Below, one piece after another: positions 8,401-17,372 of a stretch of DNA of 64,000 nucleotides; the stretch's first letter is position 1, and each line of letters starts with the position of its first letter. The DNA is from Prevotella pallens ATCC 700821. Lineage in GTDB: Bacteria > Bacteroidota > Bacteroidia > Bacteroidales > Bacteroidaceae. The notes under the pieces are model-generated. The model saw only the letters and a program-made list of their open reading frames with translations, was not told where the DNA came from and did no database searches. The stretch is taken from contig NZ_GL982513.1 in the NCBI RefSeq assembly GCF_000220255.1, positions 1-64,000 of the forward strand. The letters are read 5' to 3'. The position numbers and the translations under genes were made by a program.

Positions 8401-8430
8401 AAATTGTGTAATATGCTTCTGTTTATGCTG

Positions 8431-8461
8431 CAAAGATAACTATTTAACAATGATGTGCAAA
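8431..8461 (-). promoter_or_regulatory. Promoter of pyrE
   Basis: Minus-strand TTTG (8458-8461), 19 bp, then TATCTTTG (8431-8438), an exact Bacteroidota consensus. Transcription would start near 8424, giving a leader of about 24 nt before the ATG at 8400. Confidence 0.75.
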
Positions 8462-8841
8462 ACTAACAGTAATGTATTTTAGTTGTAACACAATAAAAAT
8501 GCAAATCTATCAACCAGCAATATTGCTCTAAACTATCATTATTTCTTATATTTATAAGAACACTAAGAATATAGAGATACTGCAATTCTCAGATACTTAT
8601 TTTATGAATATTATTTTAGTTGGGAGCAATAGTTTTAGTTTTATATTGTCAATTATACAACTTAAAGTTCCAAAAGCATTTGTTTTATAGGGCAAAACAA
8701 ATGCTTTTATGCAGTGTTGATTGTAATTCTATTATACGAGCTTTTAAGTTTGTAAAAGTGTTTACACTTCCATAGTGTGCGTATTCAAGGAAATTAGAGA
8801 TGCAAAATCGTCGAAGAACTGTGGTAGTTCGTCGAAATTAA
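8462..8841. other. Gap between pyrE and the histidine kinase gene
   Basis: 380 bp without a gene. The only clear structure is a perfect 15-bp hairpin at 8672-8708, listed separately. The rest is A+T-rich with no recognised signal. Confidence 0.5.
8672..8708. terminator. Perfect 15-bp hairpin between divergent promoters
   Basis: AAAAGCATTTGTTTT (8672-8686) pairs fully with AAAACAAATGCTTTT (8694-8708) around a 7-base loop. The T-ends make it look like a bidirectional intrinsic terminator. It lies upstream of both flanking genes, so it would terminate neither; it may belong to a short unrecognised transcript or a lost gene. Confidence 0.45.
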
Positions 8842-8873
8842 TTTGTAGATACAGCATAATAAGGTTACCTTTG
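8842..8873 (+). promoter_or_regulatory. Promoter of the LytS/LytTR operon
   Basis: TTTG (8842-8845), 20 bp, then TACCTTTG (8866-8873), matching the Bacteroidota consensus. Transcription would start near 8880, about 32 nt before the ATG at 8912. Confidence 0.75.
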
Positions 8874-8911
8874 TGGTGGTTTGAAACAACATTTGCAACA
8901 ATAAAAATATT

Positions 8912-9964
8912 ATGCAGACAATAAAAGCGTGGTTAAAGAAGCGCAATGTACTTATATTTCTTGCACAGATAGGCATTTACTTTATGCTTACAGCAACGTG
9001 GTGCGTGGTGGTATATATCACCGAACGCAACCCATGGGTGGCAACGGCTTCGGTGCGCACCAACGCTGTTATGTTCTTTCTGCTCCTCATGGTCTTTATG
9101 GCAAACTTCTATGTGCTTGTTCCGTATCTCTACGAAGATAAAAGTAAGCTGCGCCGATGGTTGTTTTGGTTGGTAGAATTTGCCTTGGTATTTTTACTGA
9201 ACTACGACTTGTTCTTCCCACGCAGCAATACAGACCATGGTGTGGTGGTACATTTGTACCACTATCAGTTCGCTATCATCTGGCTGGTTCTTAACTATGT
9301 CGTGGCGATTGCCGCTATATCTGTACGCTACTTCATACGACAGAACAATCTTCAGAAACAACTTTTAGAAGAAAAACAGCGCAATACAGAAGCCGAATTG
9401 GCTTGGCTAAAGAATCAACTGAACCCGCACTTCCTGTTTAACACACTAAATAACATCTCTTCTTTAACACAGATTGATGCCGATGAGGCGCAAAACTCCA
9501 TTGGCGAACTATCCGATTTGCTGCGTTATGCACTCTACGAAACGCAACAAAAAGAGGTTCCATTGAGTGGAGAAATTGATTTTATGAAGAACTACATCTC
9601 TCTTATGGCACTGCGTTGCGACAAAAACGTGAAGATAACAACGCATTTTGATGTTCCCGATACAACACAAACCATTGCTCCCCTGTTATTCTTATCGCCT
9701 ATTGAGAACGCTTTTAAGCACGGTGTAAGTAGCGGAATACCATCGTTTATAGATATTTCGCTAACCAAAAATAATGGTTTTCTGTTGTTTTCGTGCCAGA
9801 ACAGTAACCACCCAAAAGGCAATTGCAACCGTAGCGGTAGCGGCATCGGTACAGAAAATATGCGTAAACGTTTGGAGCTGATGTATGCTAAATGCTACGA
9901 AATGCACCAAACGGTGGAACAAGGAGTTTACAAGTTGAGTATAAAAATAAATGTAAAGAGTTAA
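8912..9964 (+). CDS. LytS/YehU-type sensor histidine kinase
   Basis: 350 residues. Four hydrophobic helices lie at about 13-35, 50-71, 82-103 and 116-140. A coiled segment follows, and then the His_kinase domain with the H-box LKNQLNPHFLFNTLN (phospho-acceptor His173). The N-box is PLLFLSPIENAFKHG (about 256-270) and the Gly-rich box is GSGIGTENMRKRLELMY. No extracellular sensor domain is present, as in many Bacteroidota members of this group, so the signal is probably read within the membrane. It is 9 bp upstream of the LytTR response regulator and the two form a typical pair. Confidence 0.92.
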   Translation: MQTIKAWLKKRNVLIFLAQIGIYFMLTATWCVVVYITERNPWVATASVRTNAVMFFLLLMVFMANFYVLVPYLYEDKSKLRRWLFWLVEFALVFLLNYDLFFPRSNTDHGVVVHLYHYQFAIIWLVLNYVVAIAAISVRYFIRQNNLQKQLLEEKQRNTEAELAWLKNQLNPHFLFNTLNNISSLTQIDADEAQNSIGELSDLLRYALYETQQKEVPLSGEIDFMKNYISLMALRCDKNVKITTHFDVPDTTQTIAPLLFLSPIENAFKHGVSSGIPSFIDISLTKNNGFLLFSCQNSNHPKGNCNRSGSGIGTENMRKRLELMYAKCYEMHQTVEQGVYKLSIKINVKS

Positions 9965-9973
9965 TACCTGCCT

Positions 9974-10678
9974 ATGAATTTATCGTGTATCATCGTCGAT
10001 GACGAACCGCTGGCTATCCGCTTATTGGAGAATTTCATAGAACGCACACCATTTCTGACACTCAAAGCTTCGTTTACCGACTCGGTTGCTGCTATGCAAT
10101 CCATAACAAACGATAGTGCAGATGTGCTGTTTCTCGATATTCAAATGCCTGACATGAATGGTATGGAGCTTTCGCACATGGTACCATCGCATACCCGCAT
10201 TATATTTACAACCGCCTTTAAGGAATATGCTTTCGACAGTTACGAAGTGAATGCGCTCGACTTTCTGCTGAAGCCAATACGCTATAACAAGTTTCTTGCA
10301 GCAGCCGAAAAGGCTAAAAAATGGTTTGAGATGGCATTGCAACCGCAAAACAACCAGCACACAACGGTATTTCTGAAGGTAGACGGAGAACTACAGCAAG
10401 TGCAGTTGGACGATGTTGTGTATGTGGAAGGAATGAAGGATTACGTTATTTTCCACCTTTCCAATCGCCGATTGGTTACACACATGACTATGAAAACGGC
10501 AGAAGAGTTGTTGCCAACCAACAATTTTATGCGTGTAAACCGTTCGTACATCGTTGCATTAGATAAAATAAGAAAAGTTGATAGAAATGATTGTATTTAC
10601 ATAGGTAACGAGATTATACATGTAACCGATGCTTTTCTTGTAACTTTCAAGCAATATTTGGAAGAACGAAAACCATAG
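9974..10678 (+). CDS. LytTR-family response regulator
   Basis: 234 residues. The receiver domain (1-120) has the acidic pair DD at 9-10, phospho-acceptor Asp55 in FLDIQMPDMNG, and the conserved Lys in FLLKPIRYNKF. The LytTR DNA-binding domain (about 135-232) shows VDDVVYVEGMKDY-like spacing and FMRVNRSYIVALDKI. It is expected to be phosphorylated by the upstream kinase and to activate or repress target promoters through direct-repeat LytTR sites. The targets are not evident here. Its stop lies 4 bp from that of the convergent C1 peptidase gene. Confidence 0.93.
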   Translation: MNLSCIIVDDEPLAIRLLENFIERTPFLTLKASFTDSVAAMQSITNDSADVLFLDIQMPDMNGMELSHMVPSHTRIIFTTAFKEYAFDSYEVNALDFLLKPIRYNKFLAAAEKAKKWFEMALQPQNNQHTTVFLKVDGELQQVQLDDVVYVEGMKDYVIFHLSNRRLVTHMTMKTAEELLPTNNFMRVNRSYIVALDKIRKVDRNDCIYIGNEIIHVTDAFLVTFKQYLEERKP

Positions 10679-10682
10679 TTTT

Positions 10683-11729
10683 TCAAACTCTCACCATATA
10701 AGCAGCAATGGTTTTCAGTCGAACATAATTATAGCTTAGATACATAAAGCCACCAAATGGATTGTTTTTGCCCCAACTATTCTTACAAATAAAGTATTTG
10801 TAACCCTTCTCATTGTGAGCAATCCCTATAATTTCCATACAATGGTCGTCGGTAGTTTGATAGGTCTCAAAAGCTTCCTGACGTTGTACCTGTGTAGGTT
10901 GCTGGGCGTCATTGTCTAATTCTGCAACACCGTTAGCAAACGAAAAACCATCTTCCGAAATATCACCTTCCCAACAAACAGGGTGTCCTGCACGCACAGA
11001 CTGTTCTATACGATACATCAAAGTATCGATAGGCACATTAAAAAAAGTATCGTGAAAATAGTTATCGGGCACTTCCAAAGGAAAGTAAGTACCAAAGGGG
11101 TGATGTGTAAAACTTGTTAATGCTAGATATTCGTTGTTTCTACATACACTATGGGCGAACTCTTGTGGGGTGTAAGAGGCACGGTAAAGAAATACTTGTC
11201 GTGGAATAGCACCTATCTCATCGTCTAAAATTCCATTAATATAGTTCATCTGTTCGGTAATATCTCCAGTTTTAGGTGCTAAAACTGCTTGACTAAGTTT
11301 ACGTTCTAGTACTTTATAAGGTGCGCCTTCGTGCTTATGATAAGCATCAAAATGGTATAAACCGTATGTTGCAATAAGGTCTATCAACATACTACTCATT
11401 CCACGAGTAGTAATAGTGGTGCTTTGATTGGGTAAACAAGCATTTCTGGTACGTGTTAGCAGTAGTCTTCGAGCTTGTTCTGCAAGATACATACGTGCAA
11501 CATAGTCGGGACTAAGATTTACAGAGTCGCCTTGCATTAAGTGTTCAGTTTCTATTGTTGCTAGCATAGCATATACCCAGCACAACGAGCTCTGTCCCTG
11601 ATTCTTTACAGGGGTAGTTTGTAGCCTCACCTCATTGGTAAAATGGTGAGTAGAAATCTGTTGTTCTGACTGTTTTGTGCACCCTACGAAAAGTAGCAAA
11701 ACACCTATTATAGGAACTATTCTCTTCAT
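10683..11729 (-). CDS. C1 (papain-like) cysteine peptidase, lipoprotein
   Basis: 348 residues. The lipobox LLFVGC (Cys17) indicates a lipid-anchored exported enzyme. Catalytic elements of clan CA family C1 are visible: oxyanion Gln and nucleophile in NQGQSSLCW (Cys50), His in TTDDHCMEIIG near residue 297, and Asn in ICKNSWG near 325. There is no recognisable inhibitory propeptide, so it resembles the bleomycin hydrolase/aminopeptidase C branch (C1B) more than secreted papains. It is followed leftward by the convergent response regulator. Upstream lie the glutaminyl cyclase and the GATase-dipeptidase fusion, suggesting a peptide-processing group outside the cytoplasmic membrane. Confidence 0.88.
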   Translation of the reverse strand: MKRIVPIIGVLLLFVGCTKQSEQQISTHHFTNEVRLQTTPVKNQGQSSLCWVYAMLATIETEHLMQGDSVNLSPDYVARMYLAEQARRLLLTRTRNACLPNQSTTITTRGMSSMLIDLIATYGLYHFDAYHKHEGAPYKVLERKLSQAVLAPKTGDITEQMNYINGILDDEIGAIPRQVFLYRASYTPQEFAHSVCRNNEYLALTSFTHHPFGTYFPLEVPDNYFHDTFFNVPIDTLMYRIEQSVRAGHPVCWEGDISEDGFSFANGVAELDNDAQQPTQVQRQEAFETYQTTDDHCMEIIGIAHNEKGYKYFICKNSWGKNNPFGGFMYLSYNYVRLKTIAAYMVRV

Positions 11730-11774
11730 TTTTGTTTATATTCAATAAGATAATACTCTTATTGAATACCTTTT

Positions 11775-12797
11775 TTATATACTATAAATTAGCTGAATGA
11801 GCGTTTGTCCTACTGCCTGCAATGTTGTACGGTCTATGTGCTCCATTGTATCGCTTACAGTATGCCATGTTGGTCCGAACGAACTTTGGGTACAATCAGG
11901 ATAATATGGAATAACATCAATGGTAGGAATGCCAGCTATTTTATTGAGAGGTTCGTGGTCATCAGTAACCATTCCACCTGTTGTTTCTGGAAAATACGAC
12001 TCAAAGCCAGCATTTTTTGCAGCTCTCCATACACGGTCTACCACATCAGGAGCATATTGTAGAGACATTCCTTCCTTATAGAACTGAGCACCTTCGCCTC
12101 CAACCATATCAAGCAGAATACCAAACTTAGGACGGATAGCAAGAGGTAAGTTCTTTGCAAAATAATTAGAGCCCAAAGCCCAACTGTCTCCAGACTGATC
12201 TTGATATCGAGTCTCCCACTGTGGTACTCCCCAATCTTCGGCATCGAAACAAACAAAATCGATTCCCACATTAGGCACACTATCTGCTTGTATCTGGCGT
12301 GCCAGCTCTATCATAACGGCAACACCAGAGGCGCCATCATTAGCTGCCATAACAGTTTTTTTATGATTTGTTGAGTCTGGATCGTTATCTGCCCATGGTC
12401 TACTATCCCAATGTGCACACACTAAAACACGTTGTTGTGCCTTTGGGTTGGTACGAGCGATAATGTTTGTAGACTTTAATACCGTTCCATCATAAGCTTT
12501 CAGGTCTGCTTTTTGTGTCTGAACTTCACAGCCATATTGCTTAAATTTAGCTATAATCCACTGTTCGCACTTGTCATGAGCCGACGAATTCATAGTACGG
12601 GGACCAAAATTGCACTGTGCTTCCGTATAAGCAAAAGCTGAATCAGGATTAAACTTAGGTCCAATAGGTTTTGCAACAGCTACCGTATCGCTATCTCCTG
12701 CATTGTTATTAGTGGCTTTACCCTTACAGCTAAATGTAAAAACTGCAAATAAAAACACTGCTATACCACTACAAAAAAACTTTATATTCCCGTTCAT
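11775..12797 (-). CDS. Glutaminyl-peptide cyclotransferase, M28 fold, lipoprotein
   Basis: 340 residues with a lipobox at FTFSC (Cys24). The fold is peptidase family M28 with a single zinc site: HWDSRPWADND (zinc Asp region), MAANDGASGVA and CFDAEDWG (Glu ligand/base). Further ligands lie in GSNYFAKN and TDDHEPLN (His ligand). The DSRPWADND and WETRYQDQSGDSWALGS stretches match type II glutaminyl cyclases known from animals and from Prevotella, Porphyromonas and Tannerella. They convert N-terminal Gln to pyroglutamate. In those oral species many exported proteins are matured by signal peptidase I to N-terminal Gln and then cyclised. A plain M28 aminopeptidase is the alternative. Confidence 0.87.
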   Translation of the reverse strand: MNGNIKFFCSGIAVFLFAVFTFSCKGKATNNNAGDSDTVAVAKPIGPKFNPDSAFAYTEAQCNFGPRTMNSSAHDKCEQWIIAKFKQYGCEVQTQKADLKAYDGTVLKSTNIIARTNPKAQQRVLVCAHWDSRPWADNDPDSTNHKKTVMAANDGASGVAVMIELARQIQADSVPNVGIDFVCFDAEDWGVPQWETRYQDQSGDSWALGSNYFAKNLPLAIRPKFGILLDMVGGEGAQFYKEGMSLQYAPDVVDRVWRAAKNAGFESYFPETTGGMVTDDHEPLNKIAGIPTIDVIPYYPDCTQSSFGPTWHTVSDTMEHIDRTTLQAVGQTLIQLIYSI

Positions 12798-12808
12798 TTT
12801 CGTTTCTT

Positions 12809-14674
12809 TTATTTCTGTTTAGCTGCTTGTACTTGTGCCATAACTCGCAACCAGTTACCTCCCCATATTTTTTCTATATCGCGCTCACTATATTTACGTG
12901 CAAGCAGATGGCGAGTAAAGTTAATCATTTCACTTGCATCTGCCATTCCACACACAGTTCCATCACCATCAAAATCAGTTCCAATGCCTACATAGTCTAT
13001 CCCCATTATGCTGATAGCATGCTCTAAATGGGCAATAGCATCGAGAACAGAGGCTGTCCCCTCTTTACGTAAGAAACCATGATAGAGTGTAATGTGTGCA
13101 ACACCGCCTTTCTTAGCTAACGCTCGTAGTTGGTCATCGGTAAGATTTCGGGGTACATTACAGAGAGCTTTGCTGTTAGAATGGCTACACACAATGGGTT
13201 GGTTACTAATCTCAAGAGCATCGTAAAAGCTTTTTTCTGCACCATGACTGAGATCGACCATAATACCATTGCGATTCATTTCGCGTATCACAGCAGCACC
13301 AAACTTACTAACCCCACCATGAAGATTACTTCCTCGTGCCGAATCGCAGATATCGTTATCTCCATTATGACACAAAGTGATATATGTAACCCCTCGTTGT
13401 GCAAAATATTTCACATTAGCAAGGTCGCCCTCTAATGCCAGACCATTTTCAATAGCAAACATAATGCTCTTTCGTCCTTTACGTTTGTCCTCATAAAGGT
13501 CGGACGGTGTACGAGCAATACTAAGGTAACGGTTGTTATCTTTTACTATTTTCTCTATTTTATTGAAGATTAAATCAGCATAAGATGTAGGTGTAAGGTT
13601 ATTCAAGACATCAGTCAATTCAGGATTAAATCGCTTTAATCCTTCTACGTCTATCTTTGATGAGAACGTTTCTCCTATACGTGGCTGTGGTAAATAAGCT
13701 GCCATTGTAACAGCATCTTGGTGTCCTTCCGTCATCTTATGTAGATCATAGAGTATACGTGGATCGCGTTTAGCAAAGTCTACACCCTGTGGAAAGAACA
13801 TTGGAGTGTCGCAATGAGTGTCGAGAGTAAGTATCCTTGTATGCAATTGCTTAGCTGTTCGGAAGCTATCAGCCTCATTTACGAACCATTTAAATAGTTT
13901 CTGACCATCTTCTTCTAACCACTCTGGGTGCCACTGGACACCCATTATAGGTTTAAATTCTGCACTTTCCATACATTCTATTACACCATCTGGAGCGTAT
14001 GCTGTAACTTTAAATCGTTTACCAGGCATAGAAACTGCTTGATGATGGAATGAATTTACAAATATTTTCTCTTGCTTATATATGGAATAAAGCACAGAAT
14101 CGGGAGCTATCTTTATGCTATGTGTAGGTTCGTTGAAAGATGCGCTCTGGTCGTGTTTGAGCTTTGCAGGACGCAAAGTGGTAACACTTTTCATACGTGC
14201 GAGCTTCTTTTCTTCGGTCTCTTCAACAATATAGGGGTCGTAAATATGCTGTTGTACCTTCCCACCCAACGCTATAGCTAATACTTGCAAGCCTCGACAA
14301 ACTGCAAAAATAGGTATCTGCCTATTGTAAGCTAAGCGTGTTGTGAGCAATTCGGAAAGATCACGTTTATTGTTTATACTACCCATATTGCGAATAGGTT
14401 CCTCTCCTTCCCACAAAGGGTTCACATCTGCCCCACCAGTAAGTAGAAGTCCATCTATACGATTAAGTATATTAACAATTACTTGTGTATCTGTTGTGGG
14501 GGGAATAAGTAGTGGCGTACCTCCTGCGTCTATCACTTGTTTATGGAAAACTTCACGAATGGTAACGTCTTGGTCTGCAAAATTGGTAACAATACCAATG
14601 ACTGGTCTGCTAGTTCCTTCGGGATAATGGTCATAAAGTTCTGCTAAATGGGCATCTAAATCATAATTTTGCAT
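12809..14674 (-). CDS. Fusion of class I glutamine amidotransferase-like (C26) and M19 dipeptidase
   Basis: 621 residues, two enzymes in one chain. Residues 20-265 are a PuuD-like gamma-glutamyl hydrolase domain with nucleophile Cys126 in FAVCRGLQVLA and the His-Glu pair in VQWHPEW near 247. Residues 280-615 are a membrane-dipeptidase (M19) domain. It begins with the metal motif LDTHCDTP, continues with bridging Glu in FAIENG, zinc His in VDLSHG and CSHSN, and ends with GTDFDGDG. M19 enzymes split dipeptides, and the N-terminal domain would cleave gamma-glutamyl amides. Joined, they could process gamma-glutamyl peptides such as glutathione fragments; this is an inference. There is no signal peptide, so it is probably cytosolic. 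It lies 11 bp upstream of the cyclase gene. Confidence 0.9.
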   Translation of the reverse strand: MQNYDLDAHLAELYDHYPEGTSRPVIGIVTNFADQDVTIREVFHKQVIDAGGTPLLIPPTTDTQVIVNILNRIDGLLLTGGADVNPLWEGEEPIRNMGSINNKRDLSELLTTRLAYNRQIPIFAVCRGLQVLAIALGGKVQQHIYDPYIVEETEEKKLARMKSVTTLRPAKLKHDQSASFNEPTHSIKIAPDSVLYSIYKQEKIFVNSFHHQAVSMPGKRFKVTAYAPDGVIECMESAEFKPIMGVQWHPEWLEEDGQKLFKWFVNEADSFRTAKQLHTRILTLDTHCDTPMFFPQGVDFAKRDPRILYDLHKMTEGHQDAVTMAAYLPQPRIGETFSSKIDVEGLKRFNPELTDVLNNLTPTSYADLIFNKIEKIVKDNNRYLSIARTPSDLYEDKRKGRKSIMFAIENGLALEGDLANVKYFAQRGVTYITLCHNGDNDICDSARGSNLHGGVSKFGAAVIREMNRNGIMVDLSHGAEKSFYDALEISNQPIVCSHSNSKALCNVPRNLTDDQLRALAKKGGVAHITLYHGFLRKEGTASVLDAIAHLEHAISIMGIDYVGIGTDFDGDGTVCGMADASEMINFTRHLLARKYSERDIEKIWGGNWLRVMAQVQAAKQK

Positions 14675-14723
14675 TGTAATTTTATTTTAATAGACGATAG
14701 AAGCAACGCACAAGTTGTACAGT

Positions 14724-15188
14724 TTAGAGATTTTCGCTAATTGGTATTTCACGTTTTATGCTCTGTTCAAGCGAGATCAGCGTCTCAGTAGAAACTACTC
14801 CAGGTATGCTTTGTATTTTATTGTTAAGCAAATCCATAAGTTGTTCGTTGTCTTTTGCAAAGAGTTTAACGAGCATAGTGTATGAACCTGTGGTGAAATG
14901 ACACTCTATTACTTCAGGAATAGAACTAATACGTTCTACTACTTCGCGATACATAGATCCGCGCTCAAGATTTAAACCAACATAAGTACAGGTCGTGTAA
15001 CCAAGACTTTTGGGATTTACGTGGAAGCCACTGCCCACAATTACACCATTTTCAATAAGGTGTTGCACTCTTTGATGGATTGCAGCACGTGATACTCCAC
15101 ATTCTGCTGCTACGTCTTTAAACGGTATTCGAGCATTCAGCGAAAGGATACCGAGAATTTTTCTGTCTAATTTGTCTATCTTATCCAT
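14724..15188 (-). CDS. Lrp/AsnC-family transcriptional regulator
   Basis: 154 residues, standard length. An N-terminal winged helix-turn-helix (KLDRKILGILSLNARIPFKDVAAECGVSR) is followed by the RAM ligand-binding domain with the usual VIECHFTTGSYTMLVKL and SIPGVVSTETLISLEQ strands. Such proteins bind amino acids and control amino-acid or peptide metabolism. A TACTTTTG -7 box is seen on the minus strand at 15247-15254. It lies 49 bp upstream of the GATase-dipeptidase gene in the same direction, so that peptide-processing group is the natural candidate for its regulon. Confidence 0.92.
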   Translation of the reverse strand: MDKIDKLDRKILGILSLNARIPFKDVAAECGVSRAAIHQRVQHLIENGVIVGSGFHVNPKSLGYTTCTYVGLNLERGSMYREVVERISSIPEVIECHFTTGSYTMLVKLFAKDNEQLMDLLNNKIQSIPGVVSTETLISLEQSIKREIPISENL

Positions 15189-15332
15189 ATCAATACTGTT
15201 TCTGACTTGCTTATTACAACAAGTAAGTTAGTTTACAATTTGAAAGCAAAAGTAGACATTTTAAATGAAACAGGCAATAGAAAAGCATAAAAAAAGTGTG
15301 CCACTGTGCACACTTTGTTATTTTTTCTAAAG

Positions 15333-16298
15333 TTATTTGCTTTGAGCTCCCACTGCAGTTGGTACTATTCCTTGTAATTCAAGAGTGAATATGAGCGGAG
15401 AATAAGGTGCGATATCGTTACCTGCACCTCGTGCACCGTATGCCAATTCTTGTGGAATATAGATTTCCCACTTAGAACCTACAGGCATTAACAGAAGAGC
15501 TTCCGTCCACCCTTTTATTAGTCTTCCAACTCCAAAGGTATCGCTCTCTGTCCCATGACGAGCTGTCGAATCAAACACTTTGCCATCTATGGTACGTCCT
15601 TCGTATACAACTTTAACCTGATCGTCCTTACCTGGCTTTGCACCATTGCCCTTAACGAGTATCTTATACTGCAATCCGCTTGGCAAAGTAACTACTCCCG
15701 GCTTCTTTTTATTGGCTGCGAGGAACTTCTCACCTGCAACTTTCACAGCCTCGTTACGTTGTTCTACCAACTGCTGTTGTTTCTTCGCAAAGTATGTTTG
15801 GGCAGCTTCGGGCTTCATAAATCTTGTATCTTGCTTTAGCGCATCTACAAAACCTTTAAAGAACAGGTCTTCATCTATGTCGGCAGATGTACCTTTAAAC
15901 TGCTTTTGTATATTGGGAAGCATGCTCCGTTCTACCTGTGCTGCAATTTGCAGACCTGCTGTGTAAGCAGAGAAAGAGGTGTCTTTACGTTTTGAAATAC
16001 CTTCTTTCAGTCCACGTATAAAGTCGGGAAGCTGTTCTTTTGATACTCCTAACTGACTTGAAATATACTCTTCCAACCCGCGTGTTGCATTCATTCCCGC
16101 TGCGTAACTTAACGAATCGAACTTCGTTATATCTATTGCGGGCTCATCGCTGACAGGTGTTGTGATTGCTATTGATTCTATTTGCTCTTGCTTTTTCTGT
16201 TTCTTCTCTTTCTTGCTCTGTGCGTTTGCCGTACTAAAGCCTGCACTTGCCACAACGAGCAATGCCATAATTGCTATTTTCTTCATTGTCTTTTTCAT
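15333..16298 (-). CDS. FKBP-type peptidyl-prolyl isomerase, exported (first of three)
   Basis: 321 residues. The signal peptide (about 1-27, ending ANAQ) is followed by a lysine-rich linker. An FkpA-like N-terminal dimerisation region (about 55-200, starting FDSLSYAAGMN) comes next, and then the FKBP domain (about 210-312). Key pocket residues are present in VVYEGRTIDGKVFDST, the WTEALLLMPVGSKWEIYIP segment and YGARGAGNDIAPYSPLIFTLEL. It would catalyse proline isomerisation and chaperone folding in the periplasm. It is the last gene of a leftward run of three FKBP genes, which differ in targeting. Confidence 0.92.
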   Translation of the reverse strand: MKKTMKKIAIMALLVVASAGFSTANAQSKKEKKQKKQEQIESIAITTPVSDEPAIDITKFDSLSYAAGMNATRGLEEYISSQLGVSKEQLPDFIRGLKEGISKRKDTSFSAYTAGLQIAAQVERSMLPNIQKQFKGTSADIDEDLFFKGFVDALKQDTRFMKPEAAQTYFAKKQQQLVEQRNEAVKVAGEKFLAANKKKPGVVTLPSGLQYKILVKGNGAKPGKDDQVKVVYEGRTIDGKVFDSTARHGTESDTFGVGRLIKGWTEALLLMPVGSKWEIYIPQELAYGARGAGNDIAPYSPLIFTLELQGIVPTAVGAQSK

Positions 16299-16431
16299 TT
16301 AAATAGGAATACTGACAGCGAGCATTCCTGTGTTGTTTCCCATGAAATAATATCGTAATGAAAAAGTGGATTGGGCTAATCATTTCCCAACCCACCTTAT
16401 TATATAATATTGTACAAATAACTATTTCAGG

Positions 16432-17328
16432 TTATTTAACTGGTTTTGCTGCTGTAGCTTCAGCTGCTGGCTTTTCAACAGATAATAACTCTATAGTAAA
16501 TATCAATGTTGAGAATGGTTTGATATCGGGGCTAGGTTGTTGTGCTCCATAACCTGCTGCGTAAGGAATATAAACCACCCATTTAGAACCAATAGGCATA
16601 TTTAGTAATGCTTCATTGAAGCCTGGAACAGCTTGTCCTATCTGCATTGGCATATTTTCGTTCTTATCGAACACCTTGCCATCGATAGTTTTACCTTCGT
16701 AGTTAATTTTTACTACTTGCGATGCTGTTGGCTTTGCACCTGTTCCTGCCTTTAATTCTTTATAGTAAACACCTTGCTTCAGAGCCTTCATACCTGGTTC
16801 TTTTGCTATTTTAGCCATAAAAGCATCGTTCTTTTTCTTGTTCTCTCCATACTTTTTCTCGGCTGTTTTAGCTTGTATGGCTTGTGGAACTCTTTGCTCT
16901 ATCTGGCGTGCCTTCTCCAAACTCATACTCTTATTGTCGCCCTTTGCGCTTGCTGCGAAACCTGCAAGGAAGTTGCTTAGCGATATTGATTGAGTAGAAT
17001 CTTCACCAAAGATGCTCTTGTTGATTTGGTTTTTAATAACCATATTCATATTCATACCAACACCAACACCAGCATTGTAAGCAGCTTTCTTCTTATCGTC
17101 CATACTTGTTGCACCATCGTTCAAACCTTTAATGAACTCGTTGATGTAAGCTGTATCGATATTCATCTGCTTCAAATACTGTTTAACACCCTGACCCTGA
17201 TCTACACCAAAGGCATAGCTTAAAGAATCAACATCAGACTTTAGATCCTCTTTTGGAGCCTGATTGCCACATGCTGTAAAGCTTGCTGCGGCGATAGCCA
17301 ATGCGGCTACAATTGTAAGTTTCTTCAT
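16432..17328 (-). CDS. FKBP-type peptidyl-prolyl isomerase, lipoprotein (second of three)
   Basis: 298 residues. A lipobox in AASFTAC (Cys20) makes this copy lipid-anchored. The N-terminal FKBP_N helical region (about 34-175) begins DSLSYAFGVDQGQ, and the FKBP domain (about 185-285) follows with KINYEGKTIDGKVFD and GFNEALLNMPIGSKWVVYIPY. The Trp of the usual GWxEAL is replaced by Phe (PGFNEAL), and the Y-G-A-R loop reads YGAQQPSPD, so isomerase activity may be weaker than in its neighbours. It lies between an exported and an apparently cytosolic paralogue. Confidence 0.92.
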   Translation of the reverse strand: MKKLTIVAALAIAAASFTACGNQAPKEDLKSDVDSLSYAFGVDQGQGVKQYLKQMNIDTAYINEFIKGLNDGATSMDDKKKAAYNAGVGVGMNMNMVIKNQINKSIFGEDSTQSISLSNFLAGFAASAKGDNKSMSLEKARQIEQRVPQAIQAKTAEKKYGENKKKNDAFMAKIAKEPGMKALKQGVYYKELKAGTGAKPTASQVVKINYEGKTIDGKVFDKNENMPMQIGQAVPGFNEALLNMPIGSKWVVYIPYAAGYGAQQPSPDIKPFSTLIFTIELLSVEKPAAEATAAKPVK

Positions 17329-17372
17329 TTCTCTTTATTATATTATTGTTTTCTACTTTATATCTCACTTAT

